From Nectonema munidae (taxonomy: Eukaryota; Nematomorpha; Nectonematoida; Nectonematidae), in NCBI GenBank assembly GCA_030549495.1, contig JAUIRK010000536.1, positions 496,001 to 560,000 of the forward strand: 64,000 nucleotides of DNA, in the 5' to 3' direction. The stretch's first letter is position 1. Each line of letters begins with the position of its first letter. Below the pieces are notes generated by a model that saw nothing but the letters and a program-made list of their open reading frames with translations, did no database searches and had not been told where the DNA came from. This document shows, piece after piece, positions 1 through 10,698 of the stretch. The position numbers and the translations under genes were made by a program.

Positions 1-409
1 AAATGGAAGGTCTATGGAGCTCAGTTCTTAGTTTTTCACGAAACTTCTTCCACCAGAAGCTTCAAGGGCTACAATTACTTAGAGAATTTGATTTCTCTAG
101 GTCTGATTACGATTCTCCTATTCTTATGTTGGTTATAATCAGAATTGAGCTTAACTCTATTTCTAGGTAACTTGAATCCCCGTACTTTGACTCTTTGTGA
201 ATTAAAATTAACAAAAAATCAATTATAATTATATCTTTATAATGTATTTAGAACGGGGGGAGGGAGTAACCCACGAGTCGGCCCGGAGCCCTTTGGACCC
301 ACATTTGGTTATGAATAATCTGTTTAATTGATTCCTTCACTAATTAACAAACACTCTTACACATTTGCAATTTCATTTTTTACTCGCAGTGTCTTTGTTT
401 TTACTGTAG
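1..409 (+). other. Intron upstream of first visible VPS26 exon
   Basis: No coding sequence is seen. The stretch ends in a pyrimidine-rich tract and the acceptor ...TTACTGTAG before the exon at 410. A short G-rich patch lies near 255-295. The exons encoding the N-terminal arrestin lobe of VPS26 must lie to the left of the window. Confidence 0.6.
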
Positions 410-516
410 ATATCACCTAAAAGATACCATTGTCGGCAAAATATACTTCCTTCTTGTCAGAATCAAAATTCGTCACATGGAACTAGCAATAATTAAAAAG
501 GAGACCTCAGGCAGTG
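410..516 (+). CDS. VPS26: VPS26 exon (second arrestin lobe, start)
   Basis: Entered after TGTAG and left at G|GTAAG. It carries the last base of a split codon, 35 full codons (YHLKDTIVGKIY to KKETSGS), and the first base of a Gly codon completed by the next exon. Confidence 0.9.
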
Positions 517-3500
517 GTAAGATTCACCCTTTGTTCTTTCATTTTAAGCTCTCCACGGCAAAATGATTTTCGAATGGATGTAACTCAATCTTTCGATTTC
601 TAAAAGTATTGTGCTTTTAGGATTTCTAAAGGATTACGCTTGTATCACACATTCCTCTTTTAGTGACTTCCCAATGAGTTTTTATTTTATGTAAAAGTAT
701 ACTTTTTTTTATTTTTTATTTCATGTGAAAGCATACTTTTAACTTTATAATTTCAATAATGCTCTAAAACTAGTATTTTGGAGAATTTTCAAATATCCAA
801 TCATTATTTTTTAAGTTTTCTCATTTTTCGGCAATTTTTATTACAAACTTAACAAGCCAAGTCTTATTTGTCAGTATTTTAAAATAACTTAACCCATTTA
901 CGGCCAATGTTCCTATTTTGGAACATAAGTAATTTCATCTTCGTCTGCTTTTTTCAATGACTTTGAATATAAATCGTCTGCGTTTTTTTAGATATCGTCT
1001 GCTTTGCTTTGTTTTAAATGGGTTAACTTAATTTTGTCTCATGACTCTGTTTGTACGTATTCTGCATGCTAAACAACTACGTTATAGAGAGGGAGAGGTG
1101 TAAGTAAAAATGATGTGTCTAATTTTATTAAGAGATTTATTTATGGCAAACTTTCTTTACTGGTATTATGGAGTCATCCAGCAAATGTATAAATTGTTGA
1201 TAAAGAAGGCATCTTATTATTTAAATCGGTGTGAATATAGACTTGTTATGAAATTACGTGTTTTAAAGGAAACATCTTTTGATTTTTATTTAATTTGTTA
1301 AAATAAGCTTGTGCATAAAAGTAAGGATATATTAATATTCGGAAACATCTTCTGAACCCCGATGATAAGTTTATAAAAATGAATTTAAAAAAACCCTTTG
1401 CCTGGGCTATCCAAAAAAAGTTGAGGAGATATGTGTTCCTCAGTGCCACGCGTGAGAATTATTTAATTCGATCAATTAGCTGAATACATCGGAGGTCTGG
1501 TAAGGACTCCGGGGAGACAACTTGCCAGACCCTATTATATATTTAAATCGTTCACTGCTAAAAAGCATACTTAAAATAAAAAATTTCAAAAATATTTTAC
1601 ATACATATTGAAAGCAACATTTCAAAATGCTACATGCTCTAGAATAATTTATTTTTACAAAAGTTTTAAAAAAAATTTAATAACTGGACTTTATTTACTT
1701 TGAAAAATTTGGTCCAAATTTTAGTAAAAAAAAAGGGACCACCTTTTGTGATGAGCATAATGTGAAGATTTAAAGATATATATGTGTGTAATATATAAGT
1801 GTACACTATCATTTCACAACCTTCAATTTTTCTTTTATACATTTAATATTTTTCATTAAAATTTCAAATGCTTATAGATGGCATAGAAAGCTTGGATGTA
1901 ATTAAAAATTACTTATATTCCTATTTCACGATAAATCAGCTAGATGAAATATTTAAAGAGAATTTTTTTCGCAGGGGAGTATATATTTTGTATACTTTGT
2001 TATGTTCAAAAACTATCAAGGTAAAATCTTCTTGTGGTCTTGCAAGAGTTGGGTGGGCGTTTTAGCCATAGGAAATTTTCGCTCAATTCATGCTACACTT
2101 TTTTGCGAAATTTTATCTTTCGTTATTTTCAGGCCCAAACACGTATGTTGACTCAGAAACTGTTGCGAAATATGAAATAATGGATGGCGCTCCTGTCAAG
2201 GGTTTGCTCTTACCTTATTTAACTAAGCGAATATACACTTATTTGGCCAGGATTGGAAAAACGGGGGCTCTTCTTTTGCAAAACTTGTTTTTTTATAAGT
2301 AAAAGAAAGTATGTCCAAAAACTTTGTAAATATTTAATTCAAGCAAAGATTTATTTGATCTAAACATTTGCATTTGTTGTATTTCTCCACAAAATCGACC
2401 CCAAAACACACACCAATAGTATAGCTTACTATACACAACACACATTATCTCTTCAATTGTTCCCACATTCGAACGCATTGATTTATGGTCCAACCCCTGA
2501 CAAGGAGTAAACTTACCAGCAAAGTGGGGAAACAACTTGGATCTAAAAGCTGCAAGCAATGTGTAGAAGCGTACACCTGATGTGTCAGCCAGCAGAACCT
2601 AAAGGTGGCTTTCATGCAGCTTGGCTGAATTTACACTTTTTATCGCTGTTGCTGCAAAAGTGTAACAAAAATTCTACATTTTCCCTGTGATTCACTCCAT
2701 TGCAAAGGAAATACTCATTCAGTCTGAAATAAAAATTACCTTTATTTGACTGACAGATTACGCTAATAATGAGATAGCGTAATCTGGGGGCCAAAAACAA
2801 TATTATGGATCTTTGTGATCTTTTGAATCCTGTTTGCTCTTTCAAACCATGTCAAAAAATTGATGCACGTGCATTTGTAAAATGAAAACTTGAATCTTGA
2901 AAAAAGCGTAAACAGCTAAAATGAACATTATGAAAACCTTTAGTCCAAAAATTTCGAATGCACAAAAGCATTCCTTGTTCATGTTATTAAAAATGTTATC
3001 TTTTTTTTTTTTTCAAGTAAAAGTATTTTGAATTGAAAGATAGTGTTTTCAAATAGCCACTTTTTGTTTCCATCAAGTGATACTTGCTAAATAAATTCTT
3101 AGAAATACTGTGTCGTGTAATATTACATTTCCAAAAGTGTGCCACCATTTCTAGAAGCTTGTAAAAAGCACGGCCTTGTCTTATAGTGTTTGTTTTATAA
3201 ATCAATTTATTGGAATGATTAGATCGTACTTTAGCAAGATCACTGGAAACTGTAAGTCCCTGAATATTTACGTTTGTACATGATAGTGTGCTGTTCACAG
3301 AGTCAGAAGAGAAGAGTTTCAAAATTCCATAGAAGGTATGCTTCGAGTCCAAGTCGCAAATAATATTTTTGACTCCAGCTTTAAAATGGCTGATCATGCT
3401 ATATTTTCAGATATTTATCCATTCTTCTTCTCTTAATCCATTAAAATATTATTCTGTCTCAATAAATACTCGTTCATTATGCGCATCCATGCATCAATGT

Positions 3501-5536
3501 AGAGAAAAGAGTTCAACTTTTTGTCTTCAATCCTCCATTGAAGTCAAATGAAATACTCTTTCAAAATGTCAACTTACTCTCTTAAACTAAGGATCATTCC
3601 ATGTTATTTGAACCATGTTTTGGCTTTTTTGCACCTTCCTTGGTTTTGCTTAAAATTGGTGTACTTATGAACTTTAATTAGGCAAATCCAATGGCGTTTT
3701 TCTCGCCTCCATAGATCAAACGGTTGCTAAAATATGCGTACCTAAATTGGGATCAAAATTATCAATTTTGCAAAAAGAGAAAAATGTCAAAACCGAATAT
3801 CTCTGTGAGTATTTTCATGCATCTATAAAACTCGTTCTGATGCCGTTTTAAAGGAAATGAGATCCCTATCAGCGATTGCATTATTACTTCAAAATGATAT
3901 TTGATTAGGAGAATCGATCCCAATTCGCCTTTTCCTGAGTGGCTACGACTTTCTCACTCCCACGATGCGGGATATCTACAAGAAGTTCAGTGTTCGCTAC
4001 TTCCTCAACCTCGTGTTAATCGACGAAGAAGATCGCAGATACTTCAAACAACAGGTTTCTTCTTAGTACTAATCTCTCGCATTTCTTCTCTCTGACTCCT
4101 TTTCACCTAGAAATGATTTTAGTTTCGTTTTTCCAATTTGTGTCCAATAAATTGTTAAGGTTATTAATGGTGTGTTTACGATTAAATCTAAGAGTATGCC
4201 ACGCCTTTCTTTATAATTCCAAAAAGGAGTTCCGTCCACTACTCCAAACGTTCAGCCTACACTACGTCAATGTTAATTAGGATTAGGCAAATATTTTATG
4301 CCTGCCTGGTATGGTACACGCATGCACGGAACTCTAGTGTATTCCGATCCTGATATCAAGGATTCATTTTTCTATCGACTCACAACACCATTTTCAAGTA
4401 TCGGTGCAGCAATTACATATCTTATTTGGTATTCAAAATTTATATAAACAGAGCTTTATAGTGAGATTTATTTAGGGGAAAGATTTTTCTCGCACCTTTT
4501 TTGATATCAAGAACAGGTTGCAATTAGGGATGTCAATTGTCAAAACTTTTTTTCAGATGACGGTCCAACTGTCTTTAACTTTCATTTTGTTAAAGTCTCA
4601 AAATTTTCTTGTTTAAGATATATTACGTTCAAGTGAAAACACGTTATTTTCTGAAGAAACAAAATTTAATGCAATTATTTTTTATAGAAAATATTTTCAA
4701 AAAAACTTTGAAAACGTTATTATGTATAAAAAAACGTGCTTTTCAATCGCTTCCTTCGTCATTCTAGAACAATTCGCTGCTTTAACAAGATCACAAACTG
4801 TAAAATCACCTTACCCTCACTCGGCGTAGTTGTTACTGTTGCACACAACCATTTTAGAGCAACACGAGCTATATTAGGAAATTTTATTTGCAAATCACCA
4901 CCATTCTAAGCAGTTAATATCCCCACAATCTTCTAAAGTGTGCAAATAATTTTGAACTTCTCGTTTGATCTATTTATATCAAAACTACTTGTATTAGTTT
5001 TGGAATATAATCTCTTAGATTTAAGTGTGTGTGCCTGCATAAATTGGACAGTTGTTTTATAAAAATCTGACATCACAGTTTAAAATAACTCTCTGACAGG
5101 TGGCATCCTTAGTTGCAATGTGATAGCCAGCGATACCTATGTGTTTTCACGGCAATTCCTCTAATGCTATTTGCTGCAAAAAATATGTATTCTTAGTTTC
5201 AGGTCATGTGAGTGAAAAGCATTCTATTTTTTTTGAGTAAACCAATTGTAGTAGAGAATATTGCCTTTATATTGCAACAATTCTTTATAGGAAATAGTTT
5301 TGTGGCGAAAAGGTGAGAAGAAAAGACGCTTCAACAACAACTATCAAGTCCCATCAGAACCCAATTCCCTGCCAACCTCTCTCCACAGCAGTTCTTGTAA
5401 TGGGGATGGGGACGACGCGAGCACGCCAAACACAAACAGTGCGAATGAAAATGCCAAAAGCCCCAACCAAGAAGATCACGCGGATGAAGATGGTGATGAT
5501 GATGAAGATGATTCTCTCGACAACAACTCACACTAA
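410..5536 (+). CDS. VPS26: VPS26, retromer subunit (3' part, four exons)
   Basis: VPS26 is the arrestin-fold subunit of the retromer core (with VPS35 and VPS29), which recycles cargo from endosomes to the Golgi or plasma membrane. Seen: four exons with matching phases (410-516, 2133-2201, 3909-4054, 5291-5536) that encode 188 residues. They run from the second arrestin lobe (KIYFLLVRIKI, ETVAKYEIMDGAPVKGE) through IPIRLFLSGYD and KKFSVRYFLNLVLIDEED to RRYFKQQEIVLWRKG, all near-identical to animal VPS26 as I recall it. The domain that contacts VPS35 is included. One residue is added in the SGYD-TPTM loop. After WRKG the protein has its own tail of about 73 residues, Ser/Asn-rich then strongly acidic, longer than the human tail. 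The gene is partial at its 5' end. An AATAAA follows 112 nt after the stop. Function is known from the family; the gene model is my splice inference. Confidence 0.93.
893..1022. mobile_element. Short TTAA-flanked non-autonomous element (piggyBac-type MITE)
   Basis: Directly flanked by TTAA on both sides (889-892 and 1023-1026), with inverted ends CCCATTTA...AAATGGG. The interior has several GTCTGCTTT/GTCTGCGTTT motifs, also found in the 9791 and 31.2-kb elements. TTAA duplication is the signature of piggyBac transposition; this assignment is inference. Confidence 0.6.
1492..1700. repeat. Dispersed repeat, copy 1 (partner at 55641)
   Basis: Begins GAGGTCTGGTAAGGACTCC and includes CCGGGGAGACAACTTGCCA. 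Nearly the same sequence recurs at 55641-55830 in the same orientation, with shared AT-rich sequence for about 170 bp. The class is unknown and no ends were identified. Confidence 0.65.
2133..2201 (+). CDS. VPS26: VPS26 exon (ETVAKYEIMDGAPVKG)
   Basis: Acceptor TTATTTTCAG, donor AAGG|GTTTGC. It encodes GPNTYVDSETVAKYEIMDG and APVK, with split Gly codons at both ends that fit the flanking exons exactly. Confidence 0.92.
2202..3908 (+). other. VPS26 intron
   Basis: No host exon is seen. A 133-codon open frame on the - strand (3397-2996) has no recognisable domain and ends in a poly-Lys tract from an A/T run, so I treat it as chance. Sequence at 3590-3760 (around GGATCATTCCATG) looks like a dispersed repeat but was not delimited. 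Confidence 0.55.
3909..4054 (+). CDS. VPS26: VPS26 exon (C-terminal arrestin lobe)
   Basis: Acceptor TTTGATTAG, donor CAACAG|GTTTCT. It encodes ESIPIRLFLSGYDFLTPTM, then RDIYKKFSVRYFLNLVLIDE and EDRRYFKQQ, the most conserved part of the family. It enters in phase 1 and leaves in phase 0. Confidence 0.95.
4055..5290 (+). other. VPS26 last intron
   Basis: AT-rich, with no coding signal or repeat boundary that I could define. Confidence 0.6.
5291..5536 (+). CDS. VPS26: VPS26 last exon with acidic tail
   Basis: Acceptor TTCTTTATAG. It starts EIVLWRKGEKKRR, which completes the conserved RRYFKQQE(I/V)xLWRK block, then a low-complexity Ser/Asn tail and an Asp/Glu run (HADEDGDDDEDD) before the TAA at 5534-5536. 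The tail is probably disordered and diverges from vertebrate VPS26. Confidence 0.9.
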   Translation, partial: EIVLWRKGEKKRRFNNNYQVPSEPNSLPTSLHSSSCNGDGDDASTPNTNSANENAKSPNQEDHADEDGDDDEDDSLDNNSH

Positions 5537-5647
5537 AACATTCTTTCTACTTTTTTGTTATCAAGTTATATTTATTTTTTTAAATGAAAGATCCTATATT
5601 TGTATCTTCATGTGTAGGTACACCCCCATTTTTACTATTCCTTCTTC

Positions 5648-5653
5648 AATAAA
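5648..5653 (+). terminator. Polyadenylation signal of VPS26
   Basis: AATAAA 112 nt after the stop codon, in a T-rich 3' UTR. Confidence 0.65.
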
Positions 5654-5860
5654 CCTTATTTACAATATCTCACTTTTACTTTCCTTCTTACATTTTCAGC
5701 CTGAATGAGACACCAATGTCGCATAAAACAAAAACGTTTGCATCAAGTTATATGGAAAGCAGGAGATTGGTTTTTTAAAGATCAGGACTTAACTCTTCCG
5801 AAAATTAATCAACAGCTTTTCTTATCAACCGAATTTTAACGCGTTCTTAATTCATGGATC

Positions 5861-5871
5861 ATTGGTGATCC
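5861..5871. repeat. Left target-site duplication of the RTE-like LINE
   Basis: ATTGGTGATCC, repeated exactly at 9391-9401 on the other side of the element. Confidence 0.85.
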
Positions 5872-8800
5872 TCTAATGGCACATGCGTCTCCTATAGCCT
5901 ATGAACAGCAAGTCTTCAGATCTGCCTTCACGTGGCGGGGTTGTTTAAAACTAAACGATCTAAGGCGAAAGCGAGTAACAGGCGCTTAAACCTGTAGCTC
6001 CGGGTAGAATCAACTCGCTAGCCTTGGTTGGCTGTGGTTCTAGGAGAAAATAACTCTGATTTTAAATTTCCACTGCCTTGTGGTTAAGTACTTGGTTGTA
6101 CAAAGGCTATTGATTTCCAGTCCTGAATGAAAAACTGGTTTGGCGCGAGGAAGGGCATCCGGTCTGTAAAACCCCTTTGCTTCTATTTACATTATGCAGC
6201 TACAAAAATACTATAATTGTCATAAGAGTTCCCAATTGTATACTCTCCGGCATTTTGGGGCTAACAAAACTACGGAGAAAGATGTTAATTCAACGACGCT
6301 TTCTACAAAACAAACTCAATATTCTAACTTTTCTAAGAAACCAAAGGATTCGAAATTGTTTACGAGAGGAAAACCGATGCGTTGTCTTAGATTTGCGAGC
6401 TTAAATGTTGGTTCTATGGTTGGAAAAAGCTATGAAGTGGCAAACATGCCATCAAATAGAAAGGTTGCAATAGCGTGTGTTCAAGAAGTTAGATATAAGA
6501 ACGAGGGAACAAAACTTATTAATTCCGATACTGTATGTTACAAGTTATACTGGTGTGGAAATAGAGATGGTACTGGTGGAGTTGGAATTATGGTTAAAGA
6601 AGAGTTTTTTGGCAAAGTTGTGAGTGTTAAACGAGTAAATAACAGAATAATATTAATTGAGTTGATAATTGAAGGCGAAGTCTTCACCGTTGTTTCAGTG
6701 TATGCTTCACAGGTTGGTCTAAGTGCAGAAGAAAAAGATACGTTTTATGAAGCCCTTTCTGAGGAGATTAAGAAAATTAATGAAAGATGCATTATCTTGG
6801 GTGATTTTAACGGACACGTTGGTCGAGCAAGTGACGGTTTTGATGGAGCTCATGGGGGTTATAATTACGGCAAAAGAAACGATGAAGGAATGAAACTCAT
6901 AGAGTTTGCTGACTCTTTTGATTTTAGAATAGGTAATACATGGTTCAAAAAAGATGAAAAGCTTATAACTTATGAATCTGGGAACAATAGAACAGTTACT
7001 GATTACATTTTGTATAATAAACATAAAAAAGTGAAAAATGTCAAAGTCATACCAGGAGAAGAAGTGCTAACACAGCATAAACTTCTTACCATGGACATGT
7101 TGTTCAAAACATGCAAATCCAAAGAGAAAACAATAAAAAGAACAAAGGTAAAGACTTGGAATCTTAAATTTCAATCAGTGAAAGATAAACTGAAAACTGA
7201 GATAGCTTGTAAAATTGATAAAGAGAAAAAATGGGATGAAATAATGAAGGATTTATCAAAAGTGGCAAAGAATGTTTGTGGCGTTTCAAAAGCAGTTGGT
7301 GGTGGAACCTTGACACAGTTAAACTTGCAATCAAAACAAAGAAAGAAAAGTATAAGATATGGAGAAAAGACATGGGTGAAGAGTCCAGAAAAGAATATGT
7401 ACATTCTAAGAAAAACGCTAAAAGAGTAATAGCCAACGCGATGAATGATGAAGTTGAAAAAGAAATAGTACGGATTGAAAATCTGAAGGAAGAAGTGAAG
7501 ATGAGGAATATATTCCGAATGGCAAAAACTGAATCTAGAAAGAAACAGGATATAATTGGTAGTGCATGCATAAGAGATAATGAAGGTACATTACATTCAA
7601 CAACGGTCGCCAAACTCAAAGTATGGAAGGACTATTTTTCAAATCTGTTGAACCGAAAAAACAATTGAAAGTAATTTAGTTATGAAGTTAAATGAAGGTC
7701 CTGCGAACATAATATCGAGAAAAGAAGTCGAAGACGCCATCATGTCAATGAAAAGTGGGAAAAGCAGTGGACATAGTGATGTTTCAATTGAAGTTTTAAA
7801 GTTAAGTGGACTGGAAGATAAACTTGCAAACATAGGGAACCGAATGATGTACGGAGAAAACATGCCCGAAGGTTGGCGAAAGAGTGTTTTAGTGCCACTT
7901 TATAAAGGTAAAGGTGATGTAAAAGATTGCTCAAACTATAGAAGTATAAAACTGCTTGAACACCCTATGAAAATTTTAGAGAGAGTTTTTGAAAAAAGAA
8001 TTCGTCGACGTGTTAGAATAGATGAAATGCAGATGGGTTTTATGCCAAACAAGAGCACAATAGACGCCGTATTTATTGTTCGACAATTAATAGAGAAACA
8101 TATGAAAGTTGGAAAAGATCTTTTCCTCTCATTTATCGATCTCGAAAAGCTTTTGACTGCGTCCAAAGAGATGTCATTTTCTGGGCTCTTAGACAAAAGG
8201 GCGTTTTGGAGTATGAAGTGAGAGCTGTTATTGAAATGTATAACTATGCCAAAACTGCTGTTAGAGTAGATGGAAAAATATCAGAATGGTTTTCAACAGG
8301 GGTCGGCGTTCATCAAGGCTCGGTGTTGAGCCCCTTATTGTTGTTATTGTAATGGATGCGATTTCTGATACGATTATTAAAAATCACAGAGAATTTTTAT
8401 ACGCTGATGATCTGGTTTTAGCTGCAAATACCTTGAATGATTTGAGTGACAAGTACGTGGCATGGAAAAAGGTTCTAGAAGACAAAGGCTTGAAGATCAA
8501 CGTAAGCAAAACCAAAGTTATGATTTTTAAGACGAAAAATATGTTGAGAAATGCCATCAGCAACATTGATCCTTGCTCTTGTTGTGGGGAAAGAGTTGTT
8601 CGTAATGCAATACAATGCTTCAAATGTGAGAAGTGGGTGCATAAGAGATGCACTACAATCAAGGACTCTTTGCAAAACGTGAAAAGTTTTGTCTGTCGAA
8701 GATGTCAATTAGAAGCAGATAAACTTGAAAAAATGGAAAAGAATGTGAAGTTAGGCACGGATGTTGTGCAGAGTTTCTGTTATTTGGGAGACATGCTTGA

Positions 8801-9390
8801 TGATTCTGGAGATTCTTCCAAATCTATGACAGCCAGGATTCGATGTGGGTGGACGAAGTTCAAGGAAATTTCGGGTCTTCTTTGTGGAAAAATCCTCTCG
8901 TTGAAGCTGAAAACCAGACTCTATCAGGTATATGTAAGAAGTGCGATGTGCTATGGAAGCGAATGCTGGGTTCTTAAAAAAGCCGATACAAAAAGAATGA
9001 TGAGTACTGAGATGAAAATGATACGGATGATGAATGGAAAAACTCTAAAAGACAGGCTTACCAATAATTACCTAAGGCGAAAGATGGGAATGATTTGCAT
9101 AGTAGAGTACATGGAAGAAAACAGACTGAGATGGTTCGGGCATTTGGAAAGAATGGACGATGTCAGATTGACTAAAAGTATCAAAAATGAAGTGGTTGAA
9201 GGAAAGGCGAAGAGGGGACGCCCCAAGAAGACTTGGATGAAAGCAGTAGTAGAAAACATGGCCAAAAGAAAAGTAAAAGCGGAAGATGCTCAATGTAGAA
9301 AAACATGGAAAAGAAGCTGCAAACAAATGGCCAACCCTGGTTAGCTGGGAAAACGGCCATGCCCGGAAGGGCGAATGGATGATGATGATG
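5872..9390 (+). mobile_element. Full-length RTE-like non-LTR retrotransposon (LINE)
   Basis: A 3.5-kb element bounded by the 11-bp duplication ATTGGTGATCC. The 5' UTR contains GAGGAAGGGCATCCGGTCTG, a motif typical of this LINE group, and the 3' end is a short GAT/ATG repeat (GATGATGATGATG), as RTE elements often have. It has one reading region: apurinic-type endonuclease, reverse transcriptase, a Cys/His zinc finger, then a basic C-terminal region ending in a GRPKKTW block. The exact duplication argues for a fairly young insertion, yet the frame is broken. Clade naming (RTE/BovB-like) rests on protein resemblance. Confidence 0.88.
6194..9344 (+). pseudogene. LINE endonuclease-reverse transcriptase, frameshifted
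   Basis: Endonuclease (6380-7110): LNVGSM, CVQEVRY, GGVGIMV, ILGDFNGHVGR, TVTDYILYN and a TQHKLLTMD motif in the SDH position. Reverse transcriptase (7690-8500): SGHSDVSIEVLKLSG, PLYKGKGD, MGFMPNKSTIDAV, then the catalytic YADDLVLAAN at 8400. A zinc finger follows at 8560-8710 with Cys/His spacing CSCCGE...CFKCEKWVHKRC...CRRC, a PHD/RING-like insertion common in this group. The C-terminal block has LRWFGHLERMD and RGRPKKTW. Frame changes near 7300, 7660, 8150 and 8335 divide it into four main open pieces, so this copy cannot make the full protein. It would act by target-primed reverse transcription if intact. Confidence 0.87.
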
Positions 9391-9401
9391 ATTGGTGATC
9401 C
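9391..9401. repeat. Right target-site duplication of the RTE-like LINE
   Basis: An exact copy of 5861-5871, immediately after the GATGATGATG tail. Confidence 0.85.
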
Positions 9402-9790
9402 ATTGTGTTTGAAAAAGTTACAATGAATTTCATTTAGACTATATCAGTTTTTCCTACTTTTTACACCCACTGGCAGAAGTGTCCTACAAAGTAATAATCT
9501 TATGTTTCACCTGCAAATGAAAAAAAGCAACTCATTGAAAAATAAGTCAACTTGCTAATTCTACGCTTAAATATAGAAGAATAAAATCAATCCATCTGTT
9601 GATAGTATACGAATCGGGTAATTGAAATGAGTAGTCATAATTATCTGTACTGAAATACATTTTTTCAAAGTGCTCGAAAGTATTCATCATGATCAAAAAT
9701 AAAATACAAAAAGAGTTTTTATTTTGGAACAAGAAGTATATAATGCAAAATTATATATTTCGCTTCTTCAAAGAAGCTTTATCAAATTAA

Positions 9791-9916
9791 CCCTTTGAGG
9801 ACCAACATTTTGAAGAAAATTCGTCTGCTTTCTTTTTCAATGGAATTTTATATATTCAAAGCAGACGATTTTCATTTCTTGGGTCACTGGTGGGTGACCC
9901 ACTGGTCCTCAAAGGG
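9791..9916. mobile_element. Hairpin MITE flanked by TTAA
   Basis: TTAA at 9787-9790 and 9917-9920. Inverted ends CCCTTTGAGGACCA / TGGTCCTCAAAGGG are perfect over 14 bp. The 126-bp interior includes GTCTGCTTT as in the element at 893. This is a clear piggyBac-type non-autonomous element. Confidence 0.8.
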
Positions 9917-9920
9917 TTAA

Positions 9921-10698
9921 TCGAATAAAGAGAGCGGTGTGCAAGACTGTGAGTGTTGTCTCGAGTATGTTCATACTTGAATTGGCGCTTTCGATCACAA
10001 GTAATTGAATGTATTTGCAAATACATTCCAAAATGTCCTGTATTTTCACATTCTAACGCTGATTTGGACCATTCAAATTTTTTCCTCAATTTGCATAACT
10101 TGACAAGTGCTCCACCAATTTCTTAATGGGCCTAAATTTCTAAAATTTTGGAAAGCTTTTAGTTAGGATTTAAAGCATTAGTGTATTCGAGTTGTAGTGC
10201 ACACCTTTTAAGGAAGAAAGAAAACGACATAGCGAGACAGACGATGGATAAAAAGAGTGGGTGGAAAGAGAAGCAGGAACGCAAAAGATGGATTAGAAGA
10301 ACGACTTCAAGATCTTGGTCTCCACCGACCCCCAACTTGGGGACAGGGTGTAGTCAAAAAGGATTAGAGTTATAATGTTAGGACTTTCCTATTTATTTGT
10401 AATACACCTCTGACACAAAAAATATCTAGACAAACATACATGCAAATAGGTACAAAAATTAATTTCCTGTAATGTAAATTAGTTCCTGTAACTTTTTGCT
10501 GAAAATCGCAGAAAAGTGCTTGTCTTATAAATAATGCCACCCAATCATCACTCTATTTATTTTTTGTTCCGCTACTTTTAGTGTTTATTCATAAGCTTTT
10601 TTATTAAGAAAAAAGTAAGCTATTTAAAAATATAAATTAAAATATACTTCTAATAAATAATTATTTAGAAATTATCAAAAATATGGAGAGAAAATTTA
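9921..10698. other. Intergenic, with a possible LINE tail fragment
   Basis: No host gene is seen. At about 10215-10373 on the + strand one frame reads RRWIKRVGGKRSR...RPPTWGQGV and ends in a stop, which resembles the basic C-terminal tail of LINE proteins. This is weak evidence. The rest is featureless AT-rich DNA. Confidence 0.35.

Larger units (their letters stand above)
517..2132 (+). other. VPS26 intron with two repeat insertions
   Basis: About 1.6 kb. It holds a TTAA-flanked short element (893-1022) and a dispersed repeat (1492-1700). I see no other coding signal; short open frames here have no recognisable domain. Confidence 0.7.

Noticed and set aside
2996-3397. 133-codon open frame on the - strand in the VPS26 intron
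   Set aside because: No recognisable domain, AT-driven composition, ends in a poly-Lys tract from a homopolymer.
5313-5708. Alternative 131-codon frame over the last VPS26 exon
   Set aside because: It is the +1 shadow of the exon that continues RRYFKQQ; the EIVLWRKG frame is the conserved one.
5900-6180. Possible tRNA-like structure upstream of the LINE frame
   Set aside because: The GC-richer block is the LINE 5' region; I could not fold a convincing cloverleaf with anticodon and T arm.
7164-7619. Minus-strand frames under the LINE
   Set aside because: Shadows of A-rich LINE coding sequence, Phe/Ser/Leu-rich with no domain.
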